Origin: Nonomuraea gerenzanensis
GTDB lineage: Bacteria > Actinomycetota > Actinomycetes > Streptosporangiales > Streptosporangiaceae
Length of the DNA: 64,000 bases
Reading direction: 5' to 3'
Assembly (NCBI RefSeq): GCF_020215645.1
Contig: NZ_CP084058.1
Location: 5,332,001-5,396,000 of the forward strand
This document shows positions 45,236 to 53,110 of this stretch, piece by piece. A program made the translations under genes and the position numbers. The notes under the pieces were generated by a model. The model saw only the letters and a program-made list of their open reading frames with translations. It was not told the origin of the DNA and did not search any database. Every line of letters starts with the position of its first letter. Positions within the stretch are counted from its first letter, which is position 1.

Positions 45236-45257
45236 GAGCGCCGCACCCGGGGCTGAA

Positions 45258-45290
45258 CCGATCGGTGGAGACGGTCAGCCGATCGGTGGA
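45258..45290 (+). promoter_or_regulatory. Direct repeats CCGATCGGTGGA before the BBE-type oxidase
   Basis: CCGATCGGTGGA occurs at 45258-45269 and 45279-45290, a 21-bp period (two helical turns), about 100 bases before the oxidase start. Each begins with the palindrome CCGATCGG. The spacing suggests binding of a regulator on one DNA face; the regulator is unknown. Confidence 0.45.
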
Positions 45291-45387
45291 CTCCCTATCT
45301 CACCCGCCTTTTCACGACATCGGCTGATGTGCCGTTCCTGCCGGATTGCGAGGCTGATGACCTCCGATCCGAAAGGGAGCGAGCCAC

Positions 45388-47055
45388 ATGCCAGCAGGGA
45401 ACGACTCCACCACCAGCACCCCGATGAGCCGTCGCGGGATGCTCGCCGCCACGGCCACGGCCACGGCCACCGCCACCGCCACCGCCCTCGGCACGGCGGC
45501 CGCCGGCGCCGCGCCGGCGCAGGCGCGGACCGCTGAGCCGGCGGGGCCGGGCTTCGGGCCGGTGACCGTACGGCCGGGCGACCCCCGCTACGACAACCTG
45601 CTGCGCGGCAACAACTTCCGCTTCGCCGGGCAGCCGGACGAGATCCGCGTCGTCGCCTCCACCGAGCAGGTGGTGCGCGCGGTGTCGGACGCCGTCCGCT
45701 CCGGCCGGCGGATCGCGGTGCGCAGCGGCGGCCACTGCTTCGAGAACCTCACCGCCGACCCGTCGGTGCGCCTGCTCCTCGACCTGTCGCCGATGGACGA
45801 GGTCGGCTACGACGCCCGCCGCCGGGCGTTCGCCGTGCAGCCCGGCGCCACCCTCGGCGACGTGTACCGTACCCTGCTCAAGGGCTGGAACGTCACGATC
45901 CCCGGCGGCGGCTGCCCCGAGGTGGGCGCCGGCGGGCACTTCGCGGGCGGCGGGTACGGCCCGCTGTCGCGCCGGTACGGCTCGGTCGTCGACCACCTGT
46001 ACGGCGTGGAGGTCGTGGTCGCCGACCGCGACGGCACCGTCCGCGCCGTGGTCGCCACCCGCGAGCCCGGCGACCCCAACCGCGACCTGTGGTGGGCCCA
46101 CACCGGCGGAGGCGGCGGCAACTTCGGCGTCGTCACCCGCTACTGGCTGCGCTCGCCCGGCGCCACCGGCACCGACCCGTCCCGCCTGCTCCCGGCGGCG
46201 CCGCGGCGCATGCTGCAGCACGTCGTCATGTGGTCCTGGGAGCACCTGACCGAGCAGTCGCTCACCGGGCTGCTGCGCAACTTCGGCACCTGGCACGAAC
46301 GCAACAGCGCCCCCGGCTCCCGGTCCGCCGGCCTGTACGGCATCCTGCAGCCGTCGCACCGCGCGGGCGGCACCGTCATGCTCGTGGCCCAGATCGACGC
46401 CGACCTCCCAGGCGCCGAAGACCTGGTGACCGGCTTCATCTCCGCGGTGACCGACGGCCTGGACCTCACCCCCGTGCTCGACCTGCGCAGCACGATTCCC
46501 TGGCTGCACCGGATGACCTGGCCGGGCAGCGGCGAGCCGGGCGACGTGCTCGTCCGGCGCTACAAGATCAAGGCCGGCTACCTGCGCCGCTCGTTCACCG
46601 ACACCCAGCTCGCCGCCGTCTACCGCCACCTGACGAACTCCACCGGCGGCCCGGGCGCCGGCCTGCTGCTCGTCGGCTACGGAGGCCAGGTGCGGGCGGT
46701 CGAGCCGGCCGCCACGGCGATCGCCCAGCGCGACGTGATCATGAAGGCCGTCTACCAGACGGTCTGGGCCGACGAGGCCGACGACGCCGCCAACCTCGCC
46801 TGGGTGCGGGGCCTCTACCGCGACGTGTACGCCGACACCGGCGGCGTGCCCGTGCCCGGCGAGGTCAACGACGGCTCCTACATCAACTACCCCGACGCCG
46901 ACCTGGCCGACCCGGCGTGGAACACCTCGGGCGTGTCCGCGCAGACCCTCTACTACAAGGACAACTACCCCCGCCTCCAGCAGGTGAAGGCCCGCTGGGA
47001 CCCGCGCGACGTCTTCCGCCACGCGCTGTCCGTCGAACCGCCCCGGGCGGGCTGA
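45388..47055 (+). CDS. Tat-exported FAD oxidoreductase, berberine-bridge-enzyme-like
   Basis: 555 residues, AAAGGGAG before the ATG. The N-terminus has SRRGMLAA, a twin-arginine-like motif, followed by an Ala-Thr repeat that makes the hydrophobic core. The FAD-binding 4 domain has SGGHCFE with His116 and IPGGGCPEVGAGGHFAGG with Cys176, the two residues that carry bicovalent FAD in BBE-like oxidases. The substrate domain runs to the closing BBE motif (YKDNYPRLQQVKARWDPRDV FRH). The enzyme probably oxidises a sugar or secondary metabolite outside the cell. The leader repeat DNA is a hexanucleotide microsatellite. Confidence 0.92.
   Translation: MPAGNDSTTSTPMSRRGMLAATATATATATATALGTAAAGAAPAQARTAEPAGPGFGPVTVRPGDPRYDNLLRGNNFRFAGQPDEIRVVASTEQVVRAVSDAVRSGRRIAVRSGGHCFENLTADPSVRLLLDLSPMDEVGYDARRRAFAVQPGATLGDVYRTLLKGWNVTIPGGGCPEVGAGGHFAGGGYGPLSRRYGSVVDHLYGVEVVVADRDGTVRAVVATREPGDPNRDLWWAHTGGGGGNFGVVTRYWLRSPGATGTDPSRLLPAAPRRMLQHVVMWSWEHLTEQSLTGLLRNFGTWHERNSAPGSRSAGLYGILQPSHRAGGTVMLVAQIDADLPGAEDLVTGFISAVTDGLDLTPVLDLRSTIPWLHRMTWPGSGEPGDVLVRRYKIKAGYLRRSFTDTQLAAVYRHLTNSTGGPGAGLLLVGYGGQVRAVEPAATAIAQRDVIMKAVYQTVWADEADDAANLAWVRGLYRDVYADTGGVPVPGEVNDGSYINYPDADLADPAWNTSGVSAQTLYYKDNYPRLQQVKARWDPRDVFRHALSVEPPRAG
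45448..45483 (+). repeat. Hexanucleotide microsatellite in the signal-peptide coding region
   Basis: Three GCCACG and then three GCCACC units in tandem, encoding (Ala-Thr)6. Gain or loss of a unit keeps the frame and changes the length of the signal-peptide core by two residues. Confidence 0.9.
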
Positions 47056-47099
47056 CCGGCGGCGGCTAGATTGTCAGGCACCAGGACAGGAGGGGACGG

Positions 47100-48449
47100 A
47101 TGCGCGACGCAGCGACACGATGGCCCCTGGTGCTGGCCGCCGGGCCGTACGCGTTGCTGGCGCTCCTGACCGCCGTCACCGTGGCACTCCACCGCTCAGA
47201 GGGCTCCTCGCCGCTCGCCGACCTGGTGCTGTGCGCACTGATCGCGGCCTGGATGCTGGGCCTGTTCACGCTGCGGCCCGCCTGGCGCGGGCGGGCGCCC
47301 GTGATGGCCGTGTTCGTCGCCGGGCTGATCCTGCTCACGGGCGTGCTGGTGGTGACGGCCCCGTGGTTCGGGCTCTTCACCCCCGTCGTGTACGTCTTCA
47401 CCTTCCGGCTCCTGCGCTGGCCGTGGCAGCCGGTCGGCGTCGGCGCGGTGGCGGTGGTGGCGGGCACGGCGCAGGCGTACGACGTGGACAAGAGCACCGG
47501 CGTCGGCCTGATCACCTACGCCGCCGTGGTGGCCGCGAACGTCGTCCCCATGTGCGCCTTCGCCTGGTTCGCCCGGCGCGCGGCGCTGCAGGAGGAGGAG
47601 CGGGAGCGGGCGCTGCACGAGGCCCGCGAGGCCAACCGCAGGCTGGCGGCCTCGCTCGCCGAGAACGCGGCCCTGCACGAGCGGCTGCTGGCCCAGGCCC
47701 GCGACGCCGCGGTGCAGGAGGAGCGGCAGCGCATGGCACGCGAGATCCACGACACGCTGGCGCAGGGCCTGACCGGCATCATCGCCCAGCTGCGCGCCGC
47801 CGAGGGCGCGGGCGACGACCCGGCGATCCGGCGCCGCCACGTCGCCGCCGCCACGAAGCTCGCCAGGGAGAGCCTGTCGGAGGCCCGGCGGTCGGTGCAC
47901 GCGCTGCGGCCCGAGCCGCTGCGATCGGCGCGGCTCAGCGAGGCGCTGGCGGGCGTCGCCGAGCGCTGGTCGGCGCTGCACGAGATCCCCGTCCAGGTCA
48001 CCACCACCGGCACGGCCCGGCCGATCCGGCCCGAGGCGGAGGTGGCGCTGCTGCGCATCGCCCAGGAGGCCCTGGCCAACGTGGCCAAGCACGCCCGGGC
48101 CCGCCGGGTGGGGGTGACGCTGTCGTACCTGGAGCACGAGGCCGCCCTGGACGTCCGCGACGACGGGGACGGCTTCGACCCGTCCCGCCTCGCCACCATC
48201 GAGGGCTTCGAGGCGGCGCGGCTCGACGACAGCGGACCGCCCGCCTCCGACCCCGGCCCGCTCACTCCCGGCCCCGACCCCCGGCCCGCCCCTGGAGGGT
48301 CGCTGCCCGATCGCGGCGGGTTCGGCCTGATCACGATGCGGCAGCGCGTCGAGAGCCTTTCCGGCACCTTGCAGATCGAATCGGAGCCGGGCGGCGGCAC
48401 GGGCATCTCGGCCCGCGTCCCCCTCGAACGGGCGGAGGTGTGCGGATGA
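47100..48449 (+). CDS. NarL/NreB-type sensor histidine kinase
   Basis: 449 residues. Five or so transmembrane segments occupy about 10-155, with no extracytoplasmic sensor domain of size. A coiled linker (QEEERERALHEAREANRRL) leads to the HisKA_3 box MAREIHDTLAQGLTGIIAQL with phospho-acceptor His217. The HATPase domain follows (ALANVAKHARARRVGVTL, DVRDDGDGFDPS, GGFGLITMRQRVESLSG). A Pro/Gly-rich insert separates the N and G2 boxes. It overlaps its response regulator gene as ATGA. The signal is probably membrane-related; it is not known. Confidence 0.93.
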   Translation: MRDAATRWPLVLAAGPYALLALLTAVTVALHRSEGSSPLADLVLCALIAAWMLGLFTLRPAWRGRAPVMAVFVAGLILLTGVLVVTAPWFGLFTPVVYVFTFRLLRWPWQPVGVGAVAVVAGTAQAYDVDKSTGVGLITYAAVVAANVVPMCAFAWFARRAALQEEERERALHEAREANRRLAASLAENAALHERLLAQARDAAVQEERQRMAREIHDTLAQGLTGIIAQLRAAEGAGDDPAIRRRHVAAATKLARESLSEARRSVHALRPEPLRSARLSEALAGVAERWSALHEIPVQVTTTGTARPIRPEAEVALLRIAQEALANVAKHARARRVGVTLSYLEHEAALDVRDDGDGFDPSRLATIEGFEAARLDDSGPPASDPGPLTPGPDPRPAPGGSLPDRGGFGLITMRQRVESLSGTLQIESEPGGGTGISARVPLERAEVCG

Positions 48450-49093
48450 CCCCCATCCGCCTGCTGATCGTGGACGACCACCCGGTCGTCAGAGACGGCC
48501 TGAGCAGCATGTTCGCCCGCGACCCCGACTTCGAGGTGCTCGGCGAGGCCGGCGACGGCGCGCAGGCCGTCCGGCTGGCGGAGACCCTGCGCCCGGACGT
48601 GATCCTCATGGACCTGCGCATGCCGGGCACGGACGGCGTCAGCGCGACCAGGCAACTCACCGAGCGCGCGAACGCGGCCCGCGTGCTGGTGCTGACCACG
48701 TACGACACCGACAGCCACGTGCTGCCCGCCATCGAGGCGGGCGCCACCGGCTACCTCCTCAAGGACGCACCCCGCGACGAACTGCTGCGCGCCGTCCGCG
48801 CGGCGGCCCGCGGCGAGGCGGTGCTCGCCCCGTCGGTGGCCGCCCTCCTGATGGGCCGCGTACGCCGCCCCGCCCCCGGCCCGCTCAGCCCGCGCGAGGT
48901 GGAGGTGCTCCACCTGGTGGCCTCCGGCGCCACGAACCGGGAGGCGGCCGCCAGGCTGTTCCTCACCGAGGCGACCGTCAAGTCCCACCTGCTGAGCATC
49001 TACGCCAAGCTCGGCGTCAAGGACCGCGCCGCCGCCGTCTCCGAGGCCTTCAACCGGGGCCTGCTCACCCCACGACCACCCGAACAGCCCTGA
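48446..49093 (+). CDS. NarL/FixJ family response regulator
   Basis: 215 residues, ATG overlapping the kinase stop. The receiver domain (1-120) has the acidic pair in LIVDDHPVVRDGL, phospho-acceptor Asp56 in VILMDLRMPG, and the switch Thr in VLVLTTYD. The LuxR-type HTH is at about 145-205 (PLSPREVEVLHLVASGATNR, LFLTEATVKSHLLSIYAKLG). It is the partner of the upstream kinase. Its targets are not evident in the window. Confidence 0.95.
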   Translation: MTPIRLLIVDDHPVVRDGLSSMFARDPDFEVLGEAGDGAQAVRLAETLRPDVILMDLRMPGTDGVSATRQLTERANAARVLVLTTYDTDSHVLPAIEAGATGYLLKDAPRDELLRAVRAAARGEAVLAPSVAALLMGRVRRPAPGPLSPREVEVLHLVASGATNREAAARLFLTEATVKSHLLSIYAKLGVKDRAAAVSEAFNRGLLTPRPPEQP

Positions 49094-49116
49094 CCCCAGC
49101 GGCGGCGCATGCCGTC

Positions 49117-49452
49117 TCAGAGAACGCCGAACGCCGACGGCCGCCCCGACAGCCGCGCGGCCTCCTCCCGCGCCACGGCCGGCGACACCCGCTGCGGCGT
49201 CCGCCTGATCTCCGCCTCCAGCTCCGCCAGCACCGTCTCGGCCTGCTGCCGGAGCCGCCGCCGGTGATGCCCCAGCTCCTCCCCGAACCTCCTGGCCACG
49301 GGCCCGATCCACACCGCGTCACCGGAGAATAGCTCGAACGGCTCGTCCAGCGCCGCCCGCAACCTCGCGACATGCTCCTCGACCCTGACCTGAGCCTGGC
49401 GCAGGGCGGCATAGCGGGGATTGTCCACCGGGATCTCGGTCATCGTGGCCAA
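49117..49452 (-). CDS. Small helical protein, possibly type VII secretion-associated
   Basis: 111 residues (or 108 from the ATG at 49443). It is all-helical with a coiled-coil look (YAALRQAQVRVEEHVARLRA, VARRFGEELGHHRRRLRQQA), and contains AVWIGPVARRFGEEL, reminiscent of the W-x-G turn of WXG100-like proteins (WIG..A). It ends with a flexible tail. The neighbours are a lipoprotein and a large DUF6571-like protein that begins with a similar helical hairpin. A link to ESX/T7SS substrates is inferred from these features only. Confidence 0.65.
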   Translation of the reverse strand: MATMTEIPVDNPRYAALRQAQVRVEEHVARLRAALDEPFELFSGDAVWIGPVARRFGEELGHHRRRLRQQAETVLAELEAEIRRTPQRVSPAVAREEAARLSGRPSAFGVL

Positions 49453-49538
49453 CCCATCTCGACGTTACGGGTACGGCGGGGGGTGGGTGATGGAGGATGG
49501 GGGCGGCGGGGCAGGCGTTCGGGACGGAGAGGGTGTCG

Positions 49539-49979
49539 ATGGCACCGGTGTGGCGTTGGGCGGCTGTGGTGGGGGTGGCCGGGGTTCTGGGGGGGTGTTC
49601 GGCGGGGGAGCGGGGGCCGACGGTGGAGCAGGCTGGGGAGATGCTGCAGCGGCATATCACGGAGTTGATGGAGTCGGTGGATCCGGAGGAGACGGTGGTG
49701 GTCGATGCTGGGGGGAAGGATGTGCCATGCGGGTCTGGGGGGGTGAAGCGCACGTACGGGGTGAGGTCCACCTTTGCCAGGCTTGACGACAACCTCATCG
49801 CCGAGATGGCGGGAAGGCTCGGCACGACGTGGGGCTACGAGGTGCACGACCCCTACAAGCCGGGGCTGCCCAGGACGACACTCAAGCTCGCCTCGTCCCG
49901 CACCAGCATCACCGTGGAGACGCCCAGCGACCACGAGGCTGTGGCCATGGGCGAAACGGACTGCATCCCACGCGGATAG
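49539..49979 (+). CDS. Predicted lipoprotein
   Basis: 146 residues from the ATG at 49539 (MAPVWRWAAVVGVAGVLGGC), with GGAGAGG upstream. The lipobox is LGGC and the mature protein would start CSAGERGPTVEQAGEML. The rest is a small alpha/beta domain with two further cysteines (DVPCGSG, ETDCIPRG). An upstream in-frame start at 49497 adds 14 residues of poor coding quality. The first 200 bases have an unusual G/T-rich coding strand. It is convergent with the DUF6571-like gene and divergent from the small helical gene, as in T7SS-associated islands. Confidence 0.78.
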   Translation: MAPVWRWAAVVGVAGVLGGCSAGERGPTVEQAGEMLQRHITELMESVDPEETVVVDAGGKDVPCGSGGVKRTYGVRSTFARLDDNLIAEMAGRLGTTWGYEVHDPYKPGLPRTTLKLASSRTSITVETPSDHEAVAMGETDCIPRG

Positions 49980-49990
49980 CTCAGACACGA

Positions 49991-51979
49991 TCATCCTTCT
50001 CCGATCAGAACCTTCTTCAGGTCGGGATCGACCGTGGCCAGGAAGTTCTCCACGTTCTCCCGATCCCCGGAGAAGCGTGTGGACGCCGTGGCGGCCACCT
50101 TCCCCAGTGTCCGGCGGTCGGCCTGGTCATCGACGCTGCCGTTCTCCTTCAGCCAGAGCAGGAAGGCCCGCATCGCCCGCGGGTTCCCGTTGATCTGCAC
50201 GTGTGGCCGCAGCCGCCCTTCCTCGTCGACGATGAGCGGGTCGGTGGGACGTTTGAAGACCACCGGCGCATCCTGCGAGGTGTAGCCATGTGCGATGAGC
50301 CCGGCGGCGATCTCGTAGAGGGTCGCGCGTGCCTGGTCCAGCTCCTGCCGGTTGACGTCCGGCATCCGCAGCTCAGGCTCCATCGCGGCTGCCACGCCGT
50401 CCTTGAGCCCCCAGCTGAGGACCATCCAGCCCGCTGCTGCGGGTAGCCCTCCCGCAGCGGGGAGGAACAACATTCCTGTGTCCATCCCCTTGTCCAGCGC
50501 CTGGCCGAAGCGGTCGACCTCCTCCCGGTCCCTGAGATCCGCGGTGCCACGGACGGCCTTCATCGCGGCGAACTGCATACCCGCCACCGTGCCCAGCCGG
50601 GCGAAGACCTGCTCGATCGCCGTCTGCCGCTGCAGCCTGTCCGGGGGTGGGAAGGCCAGCAGATGCCGGTCCGCCCGCACGCCCGCCTCGAAGAGCCGCT
50701 GCGTGAGCGAGGCCATGCCTCGGTTGAACGGCTCCATGTGGGCATCGGTGTCTGCGAACGTCTTCATGAACTGATAGCTGTCAGCCAGAGAAAGCCGGAA
50801 CATCGGCGTCGTTCCGACGAGTTTGTCGTCGAAGCCGCCCAACCGACTCGGGTGTTGCGAGTCGGGGTCCAGAAAAGCGGCGCTCGCCGCGAACTCCGTC
50901 GCATAAGCCCCCGCAATCTCCGCAAAATACCTCCGCACCACCTCATTCCTCACCAGCCCAGGCCCCTCCGTGATCACCCGAAACGCAAACCCGGCAGCCT
51001 CCACCCCATGCGCCCCATCCACCTCGTCATAAACCCCAGAAGCAGCCGCCAACACCCGCCCAAAAGCATCACTGGCCTCCAAATCCCCCGCCACCAGCAC
51101 ACTCAACCCCGCAAGATCCTCAACCACAGCCCGAGCCGCAACCGCATCACGCGACAGAGCACTCAGAAACCGCCCAGCCACATCCGCCCGCCCACCCCCA
51201 CCCCCCAAATGCCGCCGAGCCACCACAGTCAGCCACTGCGTAGGAAATCCCCCCGCACTCACCAACCACGACAACGCCCCCGCATCCACCGACCCCCCAC
51301 CCCGCTCCACATCCCCCATCACCTTCGAAAACCGCGAATCCCCAGGAACAGCGATCGAAGCAGCAGCGAACATCCGGCTGAAACCCCCCAGGATCCGCTT
51401 CTCCTCCACCCGCATCGGGATCCCGGCCGCAGCGGGCCCGAACAGGGAAAGGAGGTCCTTGGGCAAAGCCATGGTCCCGCCCGTCCCCAGCTCCCCGAAG
51501 AAGGCCGCCGCGAAGTCCGGATCGTCCTTGTGCGCCAGGATGCGCAACAGCAGCTCCCGGAAACGCGGCACCGCGTCGTTCGGCCGCGGGCTGGTCATGC
51601 CGAGCTTGGCCGCCAGCACGTGCTGCCGGTAGAGCACGCCCATGGCCGCGCCTTCGCGCCGTGACTCCTGCGGTGTGGCGTACGGCATCGTCGCCTCGTC
51701 GTAGGTCACGATGCCCGGATCCCAGCCCGGCACCCGCTCGCGGATGGTGGCGTTGCGGGCCCGCAGTCTCGGCACCTGGCCGCGCGTCCAGCGCTCGATC
51801 TCCACGAACGGGGCCAGCGTCAGCGTGCCGGTGCCCAGGCGCGTCAGCTCGGCCCTGATGGCCTGGGTCTGCTCGGCGAGGTCCGCGCAGGCCCGGTCCA
51901 TGGCGGCGACGAAGCGGTCCATGCGCGCGGGGTCTATCCCCGACACCTCGGGCTTCCACGGGCCATATGGATGAGCCAC
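49991..51979 (-). CDS. Large DUF6571-like protein, possible type VII secretion substrate
   Basis: 662 residues, start MAHPYGPWKPEVSGIDPARM. The first 90 residues form a helical hairpin (IDPARMDRFVAAMDRACADL, LTLAPFVEIERWTRGQVPRL) as in actinobacterial proteins that carry an ESX-like N-terminus. The remainder is helical with repeated LL..L segments and ends in a long C-terminal helix. I believe it belongs to DUF6571, an uncharacterised actinobacterial family. No catalytic motif is seen. The part coded by about 50880-51365 uses G/T-ending codons, unlike the rest, which suggests a mosaic origin. Confidence 0.78.
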   Translation of the reverse strand: MAHPYGPWKPEVSGIDPARMDRFVAAMDRACADLAEQTQAIRAELTRLGTGTLTLAPFVEIERWTRGQVPRLRARNATIRERVPGWDPGIVTYDEATMPYATPQESRREGAAMGVLYRQHVLAAKLGMTSPRPNDAVPRFRELLLRILAHKDDPDFAAAFFGELGTGGTMALPKDLLSLFGPAAAGIPMRVEEKRILGGFSRMFAAASIAVPGDSRFSKVMGDVERGGGSVDAGALSWLVSAGGFPTQWLTVVARRHLGGGGGRADVAGRFLSALSRDAVAARAVVEDLAGLSVLVAGDLEASDAFGRVLAAASGVYDEVDGAHGVEAAGFAFRVITEGPGLVRNEVVRRYFAEIAGAYATEFAASAAFLDPDSQHPSRLGGFDDKLVGTTPMFRLSLADSYQFMKTFADTDAHMEPFNRGMASLTQRLFEAGVRADRHLLAFPPPDRLQRQTAIEQVFARLGTVAGMQFAAMKAVRGTADLRDREEVDRFGQALDKGMDTGMLFLPAAGGLPAAAGWMVLSWGLKDGVAAAMEPELRMPDVNRQELDQARATLYEIAAGLIAHGYTSQDAPVVFKRPTDPLIVDEEGRLRPHVQINGNPRAMRAFLLWLKENGSVDDQADRRTLGKVAATASTRFSGDRENVENFLATVDPDLKKVLIGEG

Positions 51980-52141
51980 GCGTCGCTACCTCCTCGACCT
52001 GGAGACGGGTGGCCTGGGCCGGACCGCACGAGGCACCAACTTTCCCACAGGCACACCGGCCGCACGCCGCCTTATGACTGTTTGGACGGTGTCCCTGGGG
52101 TCGCCGCAGTCACCTGGGGGCCGTGAGAGATGAGAGCCGGG

Positions 52142-53110
52142 ATGAGCGCGATCGACGAGGTCACGGCGGCGGCCTATCGGGTCCCCGCCGAGTGTCCGGA
52201 GGGGGACGGTACCCTCGCCTGGGAGGCGACCACGATGGTGGTGGTCACCGTGCGGGCGGCGGGTGTCGCGGGGACGGGCTGGACGTACGCGCCGGCCGCC
52301 GCGGCCACGTTCGTCACGGACACCCTCGCCGGCACGCTGACCGGCGCGGACGCCGACGCCGTCCCCGCGCTGCACGCCGCCATGACGCGGCAGGTGCGCA
52401 ACGCGGGCCGGCCCGGTGTCGCCGGGTACGCCGTCTCGGCCGTGGACGTGGCCCTGTGGGATCTGAAGGCCCGCCTGATCGGGGTGCCGCTGACCCGGTT
52501 GTGGGGCCTGGCCCGGGAGGAGGTGCCGCTGTACGGCTCGGGCGGCTTCACCACCTACGCCGACGCCGCCACCGTCGACCAGCTCACGCACTGGGTGCAC
52601 GAGCAGGGCATCGGCCGCGTCAAGATCAAGATCGGGGAGTCGTCCGGCGGCCGGCCCGACCGCGACCTGCACCGGGTGGCGCTGGCCCGCCGCGCCATCG
52701 GCCAGGACGCCGAGCTGTACGTGGACGCCAACGGCGGCTACACCGCCAAGCAGGCCGTCCGTGTCGCCGGCCGGATGCGCGAGCACGGCGTCACCTGGTT
52801 CGAGGAGCCGGTCTCCTCCGACGACCTGGCCGGGCTGCGCCTCGTCCGTGAGCGCTGCGACGCCGACGTCGCGGCCGGTCACCATCTGCAGGTGTCCGCG
52901 CACTGCGCCCCGAACCTGCACCTCCCGGCCGCGGCGGCCACGATCGGCCTGCGGCACCTCGAATGGTTCCACGACCACCAGCGGATCGAGGCGGAGCTGT
53001 TCGACGGCGCCGCCGATCCCGGCGGCGGCGTGGCCCGGCCCTGTGCGGACGCGCCCGGTCACGGCCTGACTCTGCGCACCGCCGCGGCCGAGCGTTACCG
53101 CGTCGCCTGA
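52142..53110 (+). CDS. Enolase-superfamily (mandelate racemase/MLE-like) protein with internal deletion
   Basis: 322 residues from ATG 52142 (ATG 52130 adds four). The N-terminal capping domain and barrel are recognisable: GRPGVAGYAVSAVDVALWDL, IGRVKIKIGESSG, YVDANGGYTAKQAV (first metal Asp), TWFEEPVSSDDLAGL (second metal Glu). Immediately after CDADVAAG the sequence jumps to HHLQVSAHCAPNLHLPAAAA, which in homologues lies about 45 residues further on. The strand carrying the third metal ligand (usually DVTRCGG-like) is therefore missing. The frame is preserved. The protein is unlikely to be a normal enolase-type enzyme. Confidence 0.82.
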   Translation: MSAIDEVTAAAYRVPAECPEGDGTLAWEATTMVVVTVRAAGVAGTGWTYAPAAAATFVTDTLAGTLTGADADAVPALHAAMTRQVRNAGRPGVAGYAVSAVDVALWDLKARLIGVPLTRLWGLAREEVPLYGSGGFTTYADAATVDQLTHWVHEQGIGRVKIKIGESSGGRPDRDLHRVALARRAIGQDAELYVDANGGYTAKQAVRVAGRMREHGVTWFEEPVSSDDLAGLRLVRERCDADVAAGHHLQVSAHCAPNLHLPAAAATIGLRHLEWFHDHQRIEAELFDGAADPGGGVARPCADAPGHGLTLRTAAAERYRVA

